DNA from: Sphingomonas sp.
GTDB taxonomy: Bacteria; Pseudomonadota; Alphaproteobacteria; Sphingomonadales; Sphingomonadaceae
DNA length: 35,413 nt
Direction: 5' to 3'
NCBI GenBank assembly: GCA_019753375.1
Contig: JAIELC010000003.1
Span: 1 to 35,413 of the forward strand
The notes beneath the pieces were generated by a model. That model was not told where the DNA came from. It saw only the letters and a list, made by a program, of their open reading frames with translations, and did not search any database. Positions within the stretch are counted from its first letter, which is position 1, and every line of letters begins with the position of its first letter. Shown piece after piece: positions 15,984-23,982 of the stretch. A program made the translations under genes and the position numbers.

Positions 15984-17060
15984 TTGCCCGTCGCCGCCTA
16001 TCTGAACGCGCTTGGTACCGCCGTACCCGGCCACGACATCCACCACGCCTTTATCGGCTGGGCACGCGCGCAGATCGCCGATGCGCGCGCGTTGAAGCTG
16101 TTTGACCGGATGGCGGCGCGCTCCGCGATCGATCATCGCTGGTCGGTCCTGCCGCCAACCCCGACCGGTGGATCGCCCGTCGCCGATGATGGATTCTATG
16201 CCGGGGCAGCGCTTCCCGGCACCACCAGACGCATGCAAATCTACGCGGACGCGGCGCCAACCCTCGGCATCGCCGCGATCGACGCGCTGGCCGCACAGCA
16301 TCCGCTTGGAACAATCAGCCACTTCGTCGTCGCAAGTTGCACCGGGTTCGTGGCGCCGGGCATCGACCAGATTATCGCGCGCCGATTGGGACTGTCGCGG
16401 TCGGTCGAACGACTGCTGGTCGGCTTTATGGGGTGCTATGCCGCGGTTGCCGCGCTGCGCACCGCCCGTCATATCGTCCGGTCCGATCCGGGCGCCCGCG
16501 TGCTGGTGCTCTGCGTTGAGCTGTCGACGCTGCACCTGCAGCAAGCCAGCGAGATCGAACCGTTGCTGGCCATGCTGCAATTTGGCGACGGCGCCGCGGC
16601 CGGTCTGGTGACCGCCGACCGGCATGGATTCGAACTGGGCCAGCCCTTTGCCACGACCTTGCCCGATTCGGAGTCGCTGATCCGGTGGGACGTCACCGAT
16701 CGCGGGTTTGCGATGCATTTGTCGGGGCAGGTCCCGGCACGGATCAGCGCCGCGCTGCATGAGCCCGATTTTGCCGCCGCTGCCACAGGCGGACGGGCAC
16801 CCGAGGCGATTGATGGCTGGGCGGTGCATGCCGGCGGCAGGTCGATCCTCGACGCCGTCGAAACCGCCCTGGCCTTGTCCCCCGCGATATTGGCGGCGTC
16901 ACGGGGCGTGCTCGCCGACTATGGCAATATGTCGTCGGCAACGCTGATGTTCGTCCTGGCCCGGATGCTGGCGGGCCCCGCTGTGCACGATGGCGTTGCC
17001 CTGGCGTTCGGCCCCGGGCTTGCCGCCGAGGGGTTCGGGTTCAACAGTGTGACGTCATGA
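15984..17060 (+). CDS. Type III polyketide synthase (chalcone/stilbene synthase family)
   Basis: This 358-residue protein has the complete catalytic triad of type III PKS: C119 in V-V-A-S-C-T-G-F, H282 in W-A-V-H-A-G-G and N315 in Y-G-N-M-S-S-A-T. The G-F-A-M-H-L-S segment before the histidine is also typical. Such homodimeric enzymes extend an acyl-CoA starter with malonyl-CoA and cyclise it to pyrones, resorcinols or phloroglucinols. It opens an overlapping operon with a methyltransferase and an FAD oxidoreductase, the same three activities as the Streptomyces srsABC phenolic-lipid set, so an O-methylated, oxidised alkyl-phenol or quinone is a reasonable guess. The translation start is TTG, which may limit expression. 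Confidence 0.93.
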   Translation: MPVAAYLNALGTAVPGHDIHHAFIGWARAQIADARALKLFDRMAARSAIDHRWSVLPPTPTGGSPVADDGFYAGAALPGTTRRMQIYADAAPTLGIAAIDALAAQHPLGTISHFVVASCTGFVAPGIDQIIARRLGLSRSVERLLVGFMGCYAAVAALRTARHIVRSDPGARVLVLCVELSTLHLQQASEIEPLLAMLQFGDGAAAGLVTADRHGFELGQPFATTLPDSESLIRWDVTDRGFAMHLSGQVPARISAALHEPDFAAAATGGRAPEAIDGWAVHAGGRSILDAVETALALSPAILAASRGVLADYGNMSSATLMFVLARMLAGPAVHDGVALAFGPGLAAEGFGFNSVTS

Positions 17061-17746
17061 CGCTGGATCAACGGGCGATAGCCGATGAGTTGATGGACGC
17101 CGACGATCTCGATCCGGCGGTCTATGCGGCGGTCGTGCGCGATCTTGCCCGGGTCAACGTGATGACCATGGCCGCGCGCCCGACGCTTTCGTTTCTCAAC
17201 CGGGCGGTCGCGGACAGACGATCGATAAAGCTGCTCGACGTGGGCTATGGCGATGGCGACATGCTGCGCCGGATCGCCCGCTGGGCAGCGCGCAAGGGGA
17301 TCGCCGCCGATCTGGTTGGTGTCGACCTGAATCCCCGCAGCGAGATTGCCGCGCGGGCGGACACCCCAGCTGACCTGCCGATCCGGTATCTGACCGGCGA
17401 CTATGCCGATCAGGCAGGCGAGGATTGGGACATCATCATCAGCAGCCTGGTCGCGCATCATATGTCGCACGATCAGCTGATTGCGTTTCTCCGCTTCATG
17501 CAGGCCGAAGCGCGGATCGGCTGGCTGATCAATGATTTGCACCGGCACGGCTTTGCCCATTGGGGCTTTCCGGTGCTGGCAAGGCTGATGCGCTGGCACC
17601 CGATTGTCCGGCATGACGGCACCCTGTCGGTTGCGCGGTCGTACCGACCCGCCGAATGGCCGCCCATGCTGGCCGAAGCCGGCATTGCCGGCGCGCGCGT
17701 TTCCCGCATTTTTCCGTTCCGGCTATGCGTCGAATACCGGCGCTGA
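17057..17746 (+). CDS. SAM-dependent methyltransferase of the polyketide operon
   Basis: This 229-residue class I methyltransferase has the SAM-binding motif L-L-D-V-G-Y-G-D-G-D at 59-68, an acidic residue in V-G-V-D-L-N after the second strand, and G-D-Y-A-D before a D-I-I-I-S-S-L-V-A-H-H segment. The ATG overlaps the polyketide synthase TGA by 4 bp (ATGA at 17057-17060), and the 3' end overlaps the next gene by 22 nt. That tight packing argues it modifies the polyketide product, most likely by O-methylation. It differs from the BpsB-type (isoprenylcysteine methyltransferase-like) partner found with some type III PKSs, which is a membrane protein. Confidence 0.9.
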   Translation: MTLDQRAIADELMDADDLDPAVYAAVVRDLARVNVMTMAARPTLSFLNRAVADRRSIKLLDVGYGDGDMLRRIARWAARKGIAADLVGVDLNPRSEIAARADTPADLPIRYLTGDYADQAGEDWDIIISSLVAHHMSHDQLIAFLRFMQAEARIGWLINDLHRHGFAHWGFPVLARLMRWHPIVRHDGTLSVARSYRPAEWPPMLAEAGIAGARVSRIFPFRLCVEYRR

Positions 17747-18855
17747 TTGTCGGCGGCGGGCCGGCGGGGGCCGCGACCGCGCTGCTGCTCGCGCGCGCCG
17801 GCGCCCCGCATCTGCTGATCGAGCGCAACCGCGTGACCGGCGATGCGCTGTGCGGGGGATTTCTGAGCTGGCGAACTTTGGCCACGCTTGATCGGCTGGG
17901 GATTGATGCCGATGCGCTCAATCAGGATCAGGTCACCCGGGTAAGGCTGTTCACGCGCACCCAGATGGCCGAATCGGCGCTGCCGCGGCCCGCGCAGGGG
18001 GTTTCCCGCCACCGGCTCGACACGGTGATGCTGGCAGCGGCCGAGCGTGCCGGCGCGGCGATTGAAACAGGCGTCGCGGCCCGATCGGTCGAGGGTCAGG
18101 GCATCCGGCTGAGCGATGGCACCGACATTGATGGGACCGCGCTGTTCCTGGCCACCGGCAAATACGACTTGCGCGGCCTTGCCCGCCCCGCTGAAGCGCG
18201 CGGCGCCGATCCGTCGCTGGGCATCCGCGTCCGGCTGGGGCCCGCGCCCGGCCTTACCAAGCTGGTCGGCGACGCGATCGAGCTGCACATGATCGACCGG
18301 GGCTATGCGGGCATCGTGCTGCAGGAAGATGGCAGCGCCAATCTGTGCATGGCGGTCCACCGGTCGCGCCTGGCTGAAGCCGGCGACCCTGAAAAGCTGC
18401 TGACCGCCATCGCCGCCGAAGTCCCGGCGCTGGGGGATCGGCTAGCCTATCGGCACAGCGATGCGCCGGTCGATGCGATTGCCAATGTGCCTTATGGCTG
18501 GCGCATCCGGCACGGCCAGCCCGGATTGTTTCGGCTCGGCGATCAGGCCGGCGTCATCCCGTCCCTGGCGGGCGAGGGCATGGGAATCGCGATCGCCAGC
18601 GGTGTTCGGGCAGCGCAGGCCTATCTTGATAATGGACCAAACGGTGCGCCCGACTATCAACACCGTCTCGCCCGGGCACTCTGGCGGCCGATTGGCGTTG
18701 CCGGTACGATCCGGCGCGCGGCCGAATCTCCCGGGATTGCCCCGTTTTTGCTCGGCATTGCCGGGTTTGCGCCGCCGTTGATGGAAGTTGCGGCCAGATT
18801 GACGCGCATTAACCATTCCCCGATTGACGCCGGGCGCTTTGCAGGGAAAAGCTAG
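17725..18855 (+). CDS. FAD-dependent oxidoreductase/monooxygenase of the polyketide operon
   Basis: This 376-residue flavoprotein begins [16 protein letters not shown], a G-x-G-x-x-G FAD motif, and later has [17 protein letters not shown], the second FAD motif of the geranylgeranyl reductase/PHBH-like group. These either hydroxylate aromatic rings with NAD(P)H and O2 or reduce isoprenoid double bonds. The open frame starts at 17656, but the ATG at 17725 sits directly before the FAD motif and overlaps the methyltransferase gene by 22 nt. By analogy with SrsC it may hydroxylate the phenolic product to a quinol. The msrB gene starts 5 nt after the stop. Confidence 0.88.
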   Translation: MRRIPALIVGGGPAGAATALLLARAGAPHLLIERNRVTGDALCGGFLSWRTLATLDRLGIDADALNQDQVTRVRLFTRTQMAESALPRPAQGVSRHRLDTVMLAAAERAGAAIETGVAARSVEGQGIRLSDGTDIDGTALFLATGKYDLRGLARPAEARGADPSLGIRVRLGPAPGLTKLVGDAIELHMIDRGYAGIVLQEDGSANLCMAVHRSRLAEAGDPEKLLTAIAAEVPALGDRLAYRHSDAPVDAIANVPYGWRIRHGQPGLFRLGDQAGVIPSLAGEGMGIAIASGVRAAQAYLDNGPNGAPDYQHRLARALWRPIGVAGTIRRAAESPGIAPFLLGIAGFAPPLMEVAARLTRINHSPIDAGRFAGKS

Positions 18856-18860
18856 GTCAT

Positions 18861-19253
18861 ATGGACGAATATATTCTTTCAGAATCCGAATGGCGCAAGA
18901 AATTGACGCCAGAACAATATCATGTGCTTCGCGAGGCGGGAACTGAGCCCGCTTTTTCGGGCCGATACAATCACAACAAGGCCGATGGCATTTATAAATG
19001 TGCCGGTTGTGGCAATGATTTGTTCGATAGCGCGGACAAATATGATTCTGGGTCGGGCTGGCCCAGCTTTTCGCAGGCGATCGATGATGCTCGGGTGTCC
19101 GAGCATAGCGATACCAGCCACGGCATGTCCCGTACCGAGGCGCGCTGCGCGCGCTGCGATGGGCATTTGGGCCATGTGTTCCCCGACGGACCGCCGCCCA
19201 CGGGGCTGCGCTATTGCATGAATTCGGTCAGCCTCGACTTCAAGCCCCGTTAA
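18861..19253 (+). CDS. msrB: Peptide-methionine (R)-S-oxide reductase
   Basis: This 130-residue protein repairs methionine-R-sulfoxide in proteins. Structural zinc is bound by two C-x-x-C pairs, C47/C50 (C-A-G-C) and C96/C99 (C-A-R-C). S-G-S-G-W-P-S-F at 63-70 and R-Y-C-M-N-S with catalytic C119 complete the MsrB signature. No signal peptide is seen, so it is cytoplasmic. It begins 5 nt after the FAD oxidoreductase stop, with TAGG just upstream, and may be cotranscribed with the polyketide operon, a link to oxidative stress that is only inferred. The stop codon lies inside a 16-bp tandem duplication. Confidence 0.96.
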   Translation: MDEYILSESEWRKKLTPEQYHVLREAGTEPAFSGRYNHNKADGIYKCAGCGNDLFDSADKYDSGSGWPSFSQAIDDARVSEHSDTSHGMSRTEARCARCDGHLGHVFPDGPPPTGLRYCMNSVSLDFKPR

Positions 19254-19270
19254 TTTCAAGCCCCGTTAAT
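19239..19270 (+). repeat. 16-bp exact tandem duplication across the msrB stop
   Basis: The unit TTCAAGCCCCGTTAAT is repeated head to tail at 19239-19254 and 19255-19270. The first copy encodes the last residues (F-K-P-R) and the TAA stop; the second is noncoding. It looks like a recent replication-slippage duplication. Confidence 0.9.
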
Positions 19271-19289
19271 ATAGCCGCCTATAGCACGG

Positions 19290-19320
19290 TCGTCGCACGC
19301 CGCTTGTGAGCGTGCGACGA
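19290..19320 (+). terminator. Perfect 11-bp hairpin between msrB and the PBP gene
   Basis: TCGTCGCACGC (19290-19300) and GCGTGCGACGA (19310-19320) form a perfect stem with a 9-nt loop. No T tract follows, so it is not a textbook intrinsic terminator. It may still end the msrB transcript, or sit in the 5' leader of the PBP gene whose ATG is 23 nt downstream. Confidence 0.4.
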
Positions 19321-19343
19321 ACCGGGTATCGCATAACATCGGC

Positions 19344-21470
19344 ATGGCCAAACGCTCTTCCCAGACATCAGGATTTCAGTCGCCGGCCTGGCGCCGATGG
19401 ATCGTTCGGCTGTTGCAGGTGACGATTGGCCTGGCACTGCTCGGCGTGATCGCGCTGGTGATCGCCGTTTATGTTGCCGCCGCGCAGCTGCCGAGCTTTG
19501 ACGAGCTCAAATCATCCCCCAATGGCCAGACGATCCGGGTCCATGCCGCTGACGGGACGGTGATCGTGTCGTTGGGGCCGGGCTTTGGCCAATGGCTGCC
19601 CAGCAACCGCATCCCCAAAATAATGCGCGATGCGATGATTTCGGTCGAAGATCGCCGCTTTTATTCGCATATCGGCGTCGACCCGATCGGCATTGCCCGC
19701 GGGATGATCGGCAGCGTTGAACGGCGCGGCAAAGTAATCGCGGTGTCAACCATCACCCAGCAGCTTGCCCGCAATGTGTTTCTGACGATCAACCGATCCT
19801 ATGGGCGCAAGGTGCGCGAAGGCATTTTGGCGCTCGCGCTCGAACGCAAATTCAGCAAGGATCAGATCCTCGAACTCTATCTCAACAAAGTCTATTTCGG
19901 CGGCGGAGCCTATGGCATTGACGCGGCATCGCGGCGCTTTTTCGGTCATGGCGCGGAAACGCTGTCGATCCCGGAAGCTGCCGTTATCGCGGGCCTCGTT
20001 AAGGCACCGTCGCATTATTCACCGACGGCTGATGCCGATGCCGCGATCGGGCGGGCAGGTGTCGTCATCAAATTGATGCAGGAAACCGGCGTCATCACGC
20101 CCGAACAAGCAGCCAGCGCGGACCCGGCATCGCTGAAACTGGCGCCCGAGCCCAAGCAAAACAGCGTTCGCTATTTCACCGATTGGGCGCTGCCGCAGCT
20201 CGAAACGCTGATCGACGAGCCGACCCGGCCGCTCGAAGTCTGGACGACGCTGGATCTGGGCATGCAAAAGGCCGCTGATACCGCGATCCGCGCCAATGTG
20301 CCCGCCAATGCCCAGGGCGCGCTGATTTCGATCGACCGCGACGGTGCGGTGCGCGCGATGGTCGGTGGCAAGGATTATGTGTCGTCGATTTACAACCGCG
20401 CGACCCAGGCGGTCCGCCAGCCGGGATCATCGTTCAAGCTGTTCGTTTATCTGGCCGCGCTCGAGGCGGGGCACAAGCCCGATGATGTCGAGGTTGATGA
20501 ACCGATTACCATCAATGGCTGGAGCCCGCGCAACGATTCGCGTCGCAATTCCGGCCCGGTCACGCTGCGCACGGCCTTTGCCTATTCGATCAATACGATC
20601 GCGGCGAAGCTGGGCGGCGAGGTAGGCTTTGGCACCGTGGCCGACATGGCGCGTCGGTTCGGGATCACCACGCCGGTCTCAACCTATCCGTCGATGGTAT
20701 TGGGTACCTCCGACGTCCGGCTGATTGATATGACCCGCGCCTTTGCCTCGGTCGGGAGCAAGGGGGTCGCGGTAACGCCCTATGGCATCACCAAGGTGAC
20801 GGCCGATGGCGAGACGATCTACGCGCATGAAGTCGATCGAAGCCACGTCCTGGTCGCTCCCTATGTCGCCGCCCAGATGACCGACCTGCTGCAGACCGCG
20901 GTCAATACGGGTACCGGCCGCGCCGCGCAGATCGGCCGGCCCGTCGCCGGTAAAACCGGCACCACCACGTCGACCAAGGATGGATGGTTTCTGGGTTTTT
21001 CGAGCGGGCTGACGACCGGGGTCTGGATGGGCCGTGACGACGCCAAGTCGATTCCCGGACTGCACGGCGGCACCGCGCCTGCGCGCGCCTTTGCGGATTT
21101 CATGAAGGTTGCGGTCGCGCGCCGGCCGGTCGAGCAGTTCGATACGCAGGTCACCCTGCCCGAAGATTTGCCCAATCTGGACGAGGAATCCTATTTCGGC
21201 GAGCCGGATAATGGCCTGTTCGTCGACCCCGATGGCAACCCGATCGAGCCCGGCGGTGGTCAAGGCGACGGGCCGGCATCGCCCTTGCCCGACCCCGGCA
21301 CTGGCGACCCGTTGCCACCCCCGCCTGAAAAGCTTGACCAGGCATGGATGGACCGGGTGCTCAATCGCAACGGCGCCCCCGTTCGTGACGGACGACCCGC
21401 CGCCTCAGCGCCCGCGACCGCCGGCCGGCCCGGCGAGCAGCGCGGTCAACAACCCCGCCCAAACCAGTGA
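19344..21470 (+). CDS. Class A penicillin-binding protein (PBP1A family)
   Basis: This 708-residue bifunctional murein synthase has a short basic cytoplasmic tail and one membrane anchor (about 21-47). The GT51 glycosyltransferase domain carries E102-D-x-x-F-Y-x-H and S-T-I-T-Q-Q-L-A-R-N (135-144). The transpeptidase has S362-S-F-K, S415-I-N and K537-T-G-T. The C-terminal ~70 residues are a low-complexity Pro/Gly/Asp-rich tail with no recognised domain. It polymerises and cross-links peptidoglycan at the inner membrane. Its last 25 nt overlap the convergent metallopeptidase gene. PBP1A rather than PbpC is favoured by length and the absence of a BiPBP_C-like domain. Confidence 0.95.
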   Translation: MAKRSSQTSGFQSPAWRRWIVRLLQVTIGLALLGVIALVIAVYVAAAQLPSFDELKSSPNGQTIRVHAADGTVIVSLGPGFGQWLPSNRIPKIMRDAMISVEDRRFYSHIGVDPIGIARGMIGSVERRGKVIAVSTITQQLARNVFLTINRSYGRKVREGILALALERKFSKDQILELYLNKVYFGGGAYGIDAASRRFFGHGAETLSIPEAAVIAGLVKAPSHYSPTADADAAIGRAGVVIKLMQETGVITPEQAASADPASLKLAPEPKQNSVRYFTDWALPQLETLIDEPTRPLEVWTTLDLGMQKAADTAIRANVPANAQGALISIDRDGAVRAMVGGKDYVSSIYNRATQAVRQPGSSFKLFVYLAALEAGHKPDDVEVDEPITINGWSPRNDSRRNSGPVTLRTAFAYSINTIAAKLGGEVGFGTVADMARRFGITTPVSTYPSMVLGTSDVRLIDMTRAFASVGSKGVAVTPYGITKVTADGETIYAHEVDRSHVLVAPYVAAQMTDLLQTAVNTGTGRAAQIGRPVAGKTGTTTSTKDGWFLGFSSGLTTGVWMGRDDAKSIPGLHGGTAPARAFADFMKVAVARRPVEQFDTQVTLPEDLPNLDEESYFGEPDNGLFVDPDGNPIEPGGGQGDGPASPLPDPGTGDPLPPPPEKLDQAWMDRVLNRNGAPVRDGRPAASAPATAGRPGEQRGQQPRPNQ

Positions 21471-22117
21471 AGCGCCGCGCCTTCGCGGCGCAACCAATGG
21501 CGCGCGGGGGTCGGATCAGCTTGGTAGAGTGTCGCCACCAGCGCATGAAAGGCCGGTCCATGATTCATGTGCACACGGTGGGCGACTTCGTGCGCAACCG
21601 TTGCGCGGCGGACCCATGCCGGGGCAAGCACCAGCCGCCAGCTGTACCTGATGGCGCCGCTTGAGGAACAACTGCCCCAGCGGCCGCGCGGATCACCCAC
21701 CGACACGCCCGTGACGGTGACGCCGGCCGCCGCCGCGAATTCATCGGTCTCAGCGCGCAAAATTGCCAGTGCCTGACGTTTGAGCCACGCCGCGACCCGC
21801 CGATTAACACCATCGATCGGACCGCCAACAATCAGTGCTGTTCCTGATCGGATCACGCGCCGCGGCACATCGGCCTGCCACGCGATCGTCAGCCGGGCAT
21901 CATCGAATGGAATTTGTTCACCCGGTACAAAGGGTTGGGGCCGCGGCAACCGGGCCTGCTGATCTTCAATCCAGCCGCGATGCGCCTCGGCCCAGCGCAA
22001 TCCCGCCGCTTCTGAGACGCGGGGCGGCAAGGTCAGCCGCACCCGGCCACTGGCAGGATCAACCGACAGCCGCGTGCGGCGCGCGCGCGGATGACGGACG
22101 ATGTCCACGCACCCCAT
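21446..22117 (-). CDS. YgjP-like (SprT/WLM-type) zinc metallopeptidase
   Basis: This protein of about 223 residues belongs to the DUF45/YgjP family. R-W-G-S-C at 146-150 and the zinc motif H-E-V-A-H at 176-180, with a further histidine in H-G-P-A-F-H (186-191), are clear. Targets in bacteria are unknown; the fold is related to SprT and Wss1. Starts at ATG 22117 (TGATG, sharing one base with the upstream stop) or GTG 22120 (4-bp overlap) are both possible. It is the last gene of the SCO1-YcgN-YgjP operon, and its 3' end overlaps the convergent PBP gene by 25 nt. Confidence 0.9.
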   Translation of the reverse strand: MGCVDIVRHPRARRTRLSVDPASGRVRLTLPPRVSEAAGLRWAEAHRGWIEDQQARLPRPQPFVPGEQIPFDDARLTIAWQADVPRRVIRSGTALIVGGPIDGVNRRVAAWLKRQALAILRAETDEFAAAAGVTVTGVSVGDPRGRWGSCSSSGAIRYSWRLVLAPAWVRRATVAHEVAHRVHMNHGPAFHALVATLYQADPTPARHWLRREGAALHWFGRGC

Positions 22118-22551
22118 CACAAATCACGGTCGATCAGATGATGTTCCAGATCACCCGCATCGATTTCCGATACCGTCCAGCCGCGCACCGACATGCCCGC
22201 CCGGTGCACCGCTTCACGATCGCCGCAGACCAGATGATGCCAATCGGGCAGCGGCAGGCCATCGGCGCGCAGTCGATAGGCGCAACTCTGGGGCAGCCAG
22301 TCGATCGCCGCTAGGCTCGCCGGTGTCAGTCGGACGCATTCGGGGACGAGCGCGCGCCGATGCCGGTAATCGCTGCACTGGCCGCTGCGCCGATCGAGCA
22401 AGCGGCAGGCAACATTGGTCGGCAGCAGATCGCCGGTATCTTCATCTTCAAGCTTGTGGACACAGCATTTGCCGCAGCCATCGCACAAGGCTTCCCATTG
22501 GCCGCGATCAAGCTGTTCAAGCGGCGTATCTTCCCAGAACCGCGCGCTCAT
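22117..22551 (-). CDS. YcgN/UPF0260 cysteine-cluster protein
   Basis: This 144-residue protein begins M-S-A-R-F-W and has a cysteine cluster C23-x-x-C26-x-x-C29-C30, with further cysteines in the first half (A-C-R-L-L and G-Q-C-S-D-Y) and near V-C-G-D. The family probably binds zinc or an Fe-S cluster; its role is unknown. The open frame extends upstream to 22926, but the ATG at 22551 overlaps the SCO1 TGA (ATGA), and residues before it are only out-of-frame translation of SCO1. The 3' end overlaps the metallopeptidase start. Confidence 0.92.
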   Translation of the reverse strand: MSARFWEDTPLEQLDRGQWEALCDGCGKCCVHKLEDEDTGDLLPTNVACRLLDRRSGQCSDYRHRRALVPECVRLTPASLAAIDWLPQSCAYRLRADGLPLPDWHHLVCGDREAVHRAGMSVRGWTVSEIDAGDLEHHLIDRDL

Positions 22552-23147
22552 CGGGCCCATTGCTTGATGTCGGCGGCGATTTGTTCGGGCGTGCCATCGT
22601 GGCGCAGCAGCGCGAGCGGCTCGCCTTTCTTGCCAAACAGATAGGCAACCCGGCTGTGGTCGACGGTGTACCCGCCCTGCGCATTGGGCGCCTGCGCCTG
22701 ATAGAAAATGGCATATTCCTTTGCGACCCCGGCGATGTCGGCAGCTGAACCGGTCAGACCGACCATATGCGGGTGAAACGCCGCAACAAACTGCTTGAGC
22801 ACGGCCGGTGTGTCGCGCGCAGGGTCGACGCTGATAAAGATCGGTACAACCTGCGCGGCCAGCGCCGGATCGCTCTTTTCCAGCACGCGCAGACCCTGCG
22901 CCAGATTCTGGACATCGACCGGGCACACATCGGGGCAGAAGGTATAGCCAAAATAGATGATGCGGTATTTGCCCGCAAACGCCGTATCGCGCACGCGCTG
23001 GCCATCCTGGTCGGTCAGGGTGAAGGGACCGCCGATCCGGGCATTGGCAAGGGGGGGCGGTGCGGTGGCCTTGCCGCTGGGGGAACAGGCATTCAGCAGG
23101 GTGACGCCGAACATGATCAGCAACAGATTTCGGATCGGCTCATTCAT
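22548..23147 (-). CDS. SCO1/SenC-family copper-binding lipoprotein
   Basis: This 199-residue thioredoxin-fold protein starts M-N-E-P-I-R-N, followed by a hydrophobic stretch and lipobox L-L-N-A-C21, so it is likely a periplasm-facing lipoprotein. The copper site is C71-P-D-V-C75 with H164 in V-D-H-S-R. SCO proteins deliver copper to, or reduce, the Cu(A) site of cytochrome c oxidase. A start at 23162 is also open; neither has a good ribosome-binding site, and 23147 gives a normal-length lipoprotein signal. It leads a three-gene operon with 4-bp overlaps. Confidence 0.93.
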   Translation of the reverse strand: MNEPIRNLLLIMFGVTLLNACSPSGKATAPPPLANARIGGPFTLTDQDGQRVRDTAFAGKYRIIYFGYTFCPDVCPVDVQNLAQGLRVLEKSDPALAAQVVPIFISVDPARDTPAVLKQFVAAFHPHMVGLTGSAADIAGVAKEYAIFYQAQAPNAQGGYTVDHSRVAYLFGKKGEPLALLRHDGTPEQIAADIKQWAR

Positions 23148-23242
23148 AGCACAGCCAGCCATGATCTGTTAGAACCCGGCTTGCAACCCTGGTCCGATCC
23201 AGCGTCGCTTGTGCCCGTTCTAGTTGGGGAATATTGCCGATC

Positions 23243-23851
23243 ATGTTCATCCGATCTGTTCGTCTTGCGTTGTTCTGTGCGCTCGCGCTGCCCTTGTCAG
23301 CACCGGCAAGCGCGCAGCTTGGTCAGTCCGCCGGCTATAAGTTTCTGGAGGCTGTAAAAGACGCCAAGGGTGAAGAAGTCACCGAAGCGCTCAACAAAAT
23401 CGGCTCCACCATCGTCAACACGCGTGATTTTTCCACGCGCGAAACGGCGCTGCACATCGTCGCCAAGCGCGGCGATGCGGTGTATACGCGCTTTATCCTG
23501 CAAAAGGGCGGCGATCCCAACCTGCGCGACCGCGATGGCAATTCGCCGCTGATGGTCGCGGTGACGCTGGGCAATGCCGAACTGGTGCCGATCCTGATCG
23601 ACGGCAAGGCCAATGTGAACCTGGCCAATGACAGTGGCGAAACGCCGCTGATCCGCGCGGTCCAGCGCCGCAGCACCCAGATGATCCGCGATTTGCTGGC
23701 CGCAGGGGCTGATCCCGACCAGGCCGATTCAATCGCCGGCAAATCGGCGCGCGCCTATGCCAATGAAGACGTCCGCACGCCGGCACTGGCCAAGATGTTT
23801 GCCGATGTGCCCAAGCGCGAACGGCGTGGCGTGTCGGGCCCCAAGCTTTAG
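23243..23851 (+). CDS. Periplasmic ankyrin-repeat protein
   Basis: This protein of about 202 residues has a signal peptide (M-F-I-R-S-V-R, hydrophobic core, A-S-A-Q). It then has three or four ankyrin repeats, seen as E-T-A-L-H-I-V-A-K-R-G-D, G-N-S-P-L-M-V-A-V-T-L-G-N and G-E-T-P-L-I-R-A-V-Q, each followed by helix-loop segments such as L-L-A-A-G-A-D-P-D. Ankyrin repeats bind proteins; the partner is unknown. A TTG at 23234 is an alternative start with GGGGA only 3 nt away. The TAG stop is formed at the left edge of repeat copy B, so its last residues may have been set by that element. Confidence 0.9.
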   Translation: MFIRSVRLALFCALALPLSAPASAQLGQSAGYKFLEAVKDAKGEEVTEALNKIGSTIVNTRDFSTRETALHIVAKRGDAVYTRFILQKGGDPNLRDRDGNSPLMVAVTLGNAELVPILIDGKANVNLANDSGETPLIRAVQRRSTQMIRDLLAAGADPDQADSIAGKSARAYANEDVRTPALAKMFADVPKRERRGVSGPKL

Positions 23852-23950
23852 AGCGTTCTCAAGTCTGGTGGAAGCAGCTGACGACTCGGAAAACGCGGCA
23901 AACCAAAAGCCTGGAGCGCCGGTTTTGATTCAATCAACACCGAACGCGCT
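23849..23950. repeat. Dispersed ~102-bp repeat, copy B
   Basis: Second copy of the element at 2773-2874, about 10 mismatches and no gaps by hand alignment. As in copy A it lies between convergent genes (ankyrin gene and mmcB) and begins with the TAG stop of the plus-strand gene. Even the preceding AGCTT is shared. It is followed by an A/T-containing AACCGG-rich stretch before mmcB. Confidence 0.85.
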
Positions 23951-23982
23951 CCAGAACCGGTTTCCAAATAACCGGCGGGTGA

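Noticed and set aside
15858..16829. A 323-residue open frame antisense to the type III PKS
   Set aside because: Shadow of a gene with an intact catalytic triad; no independent evidence.
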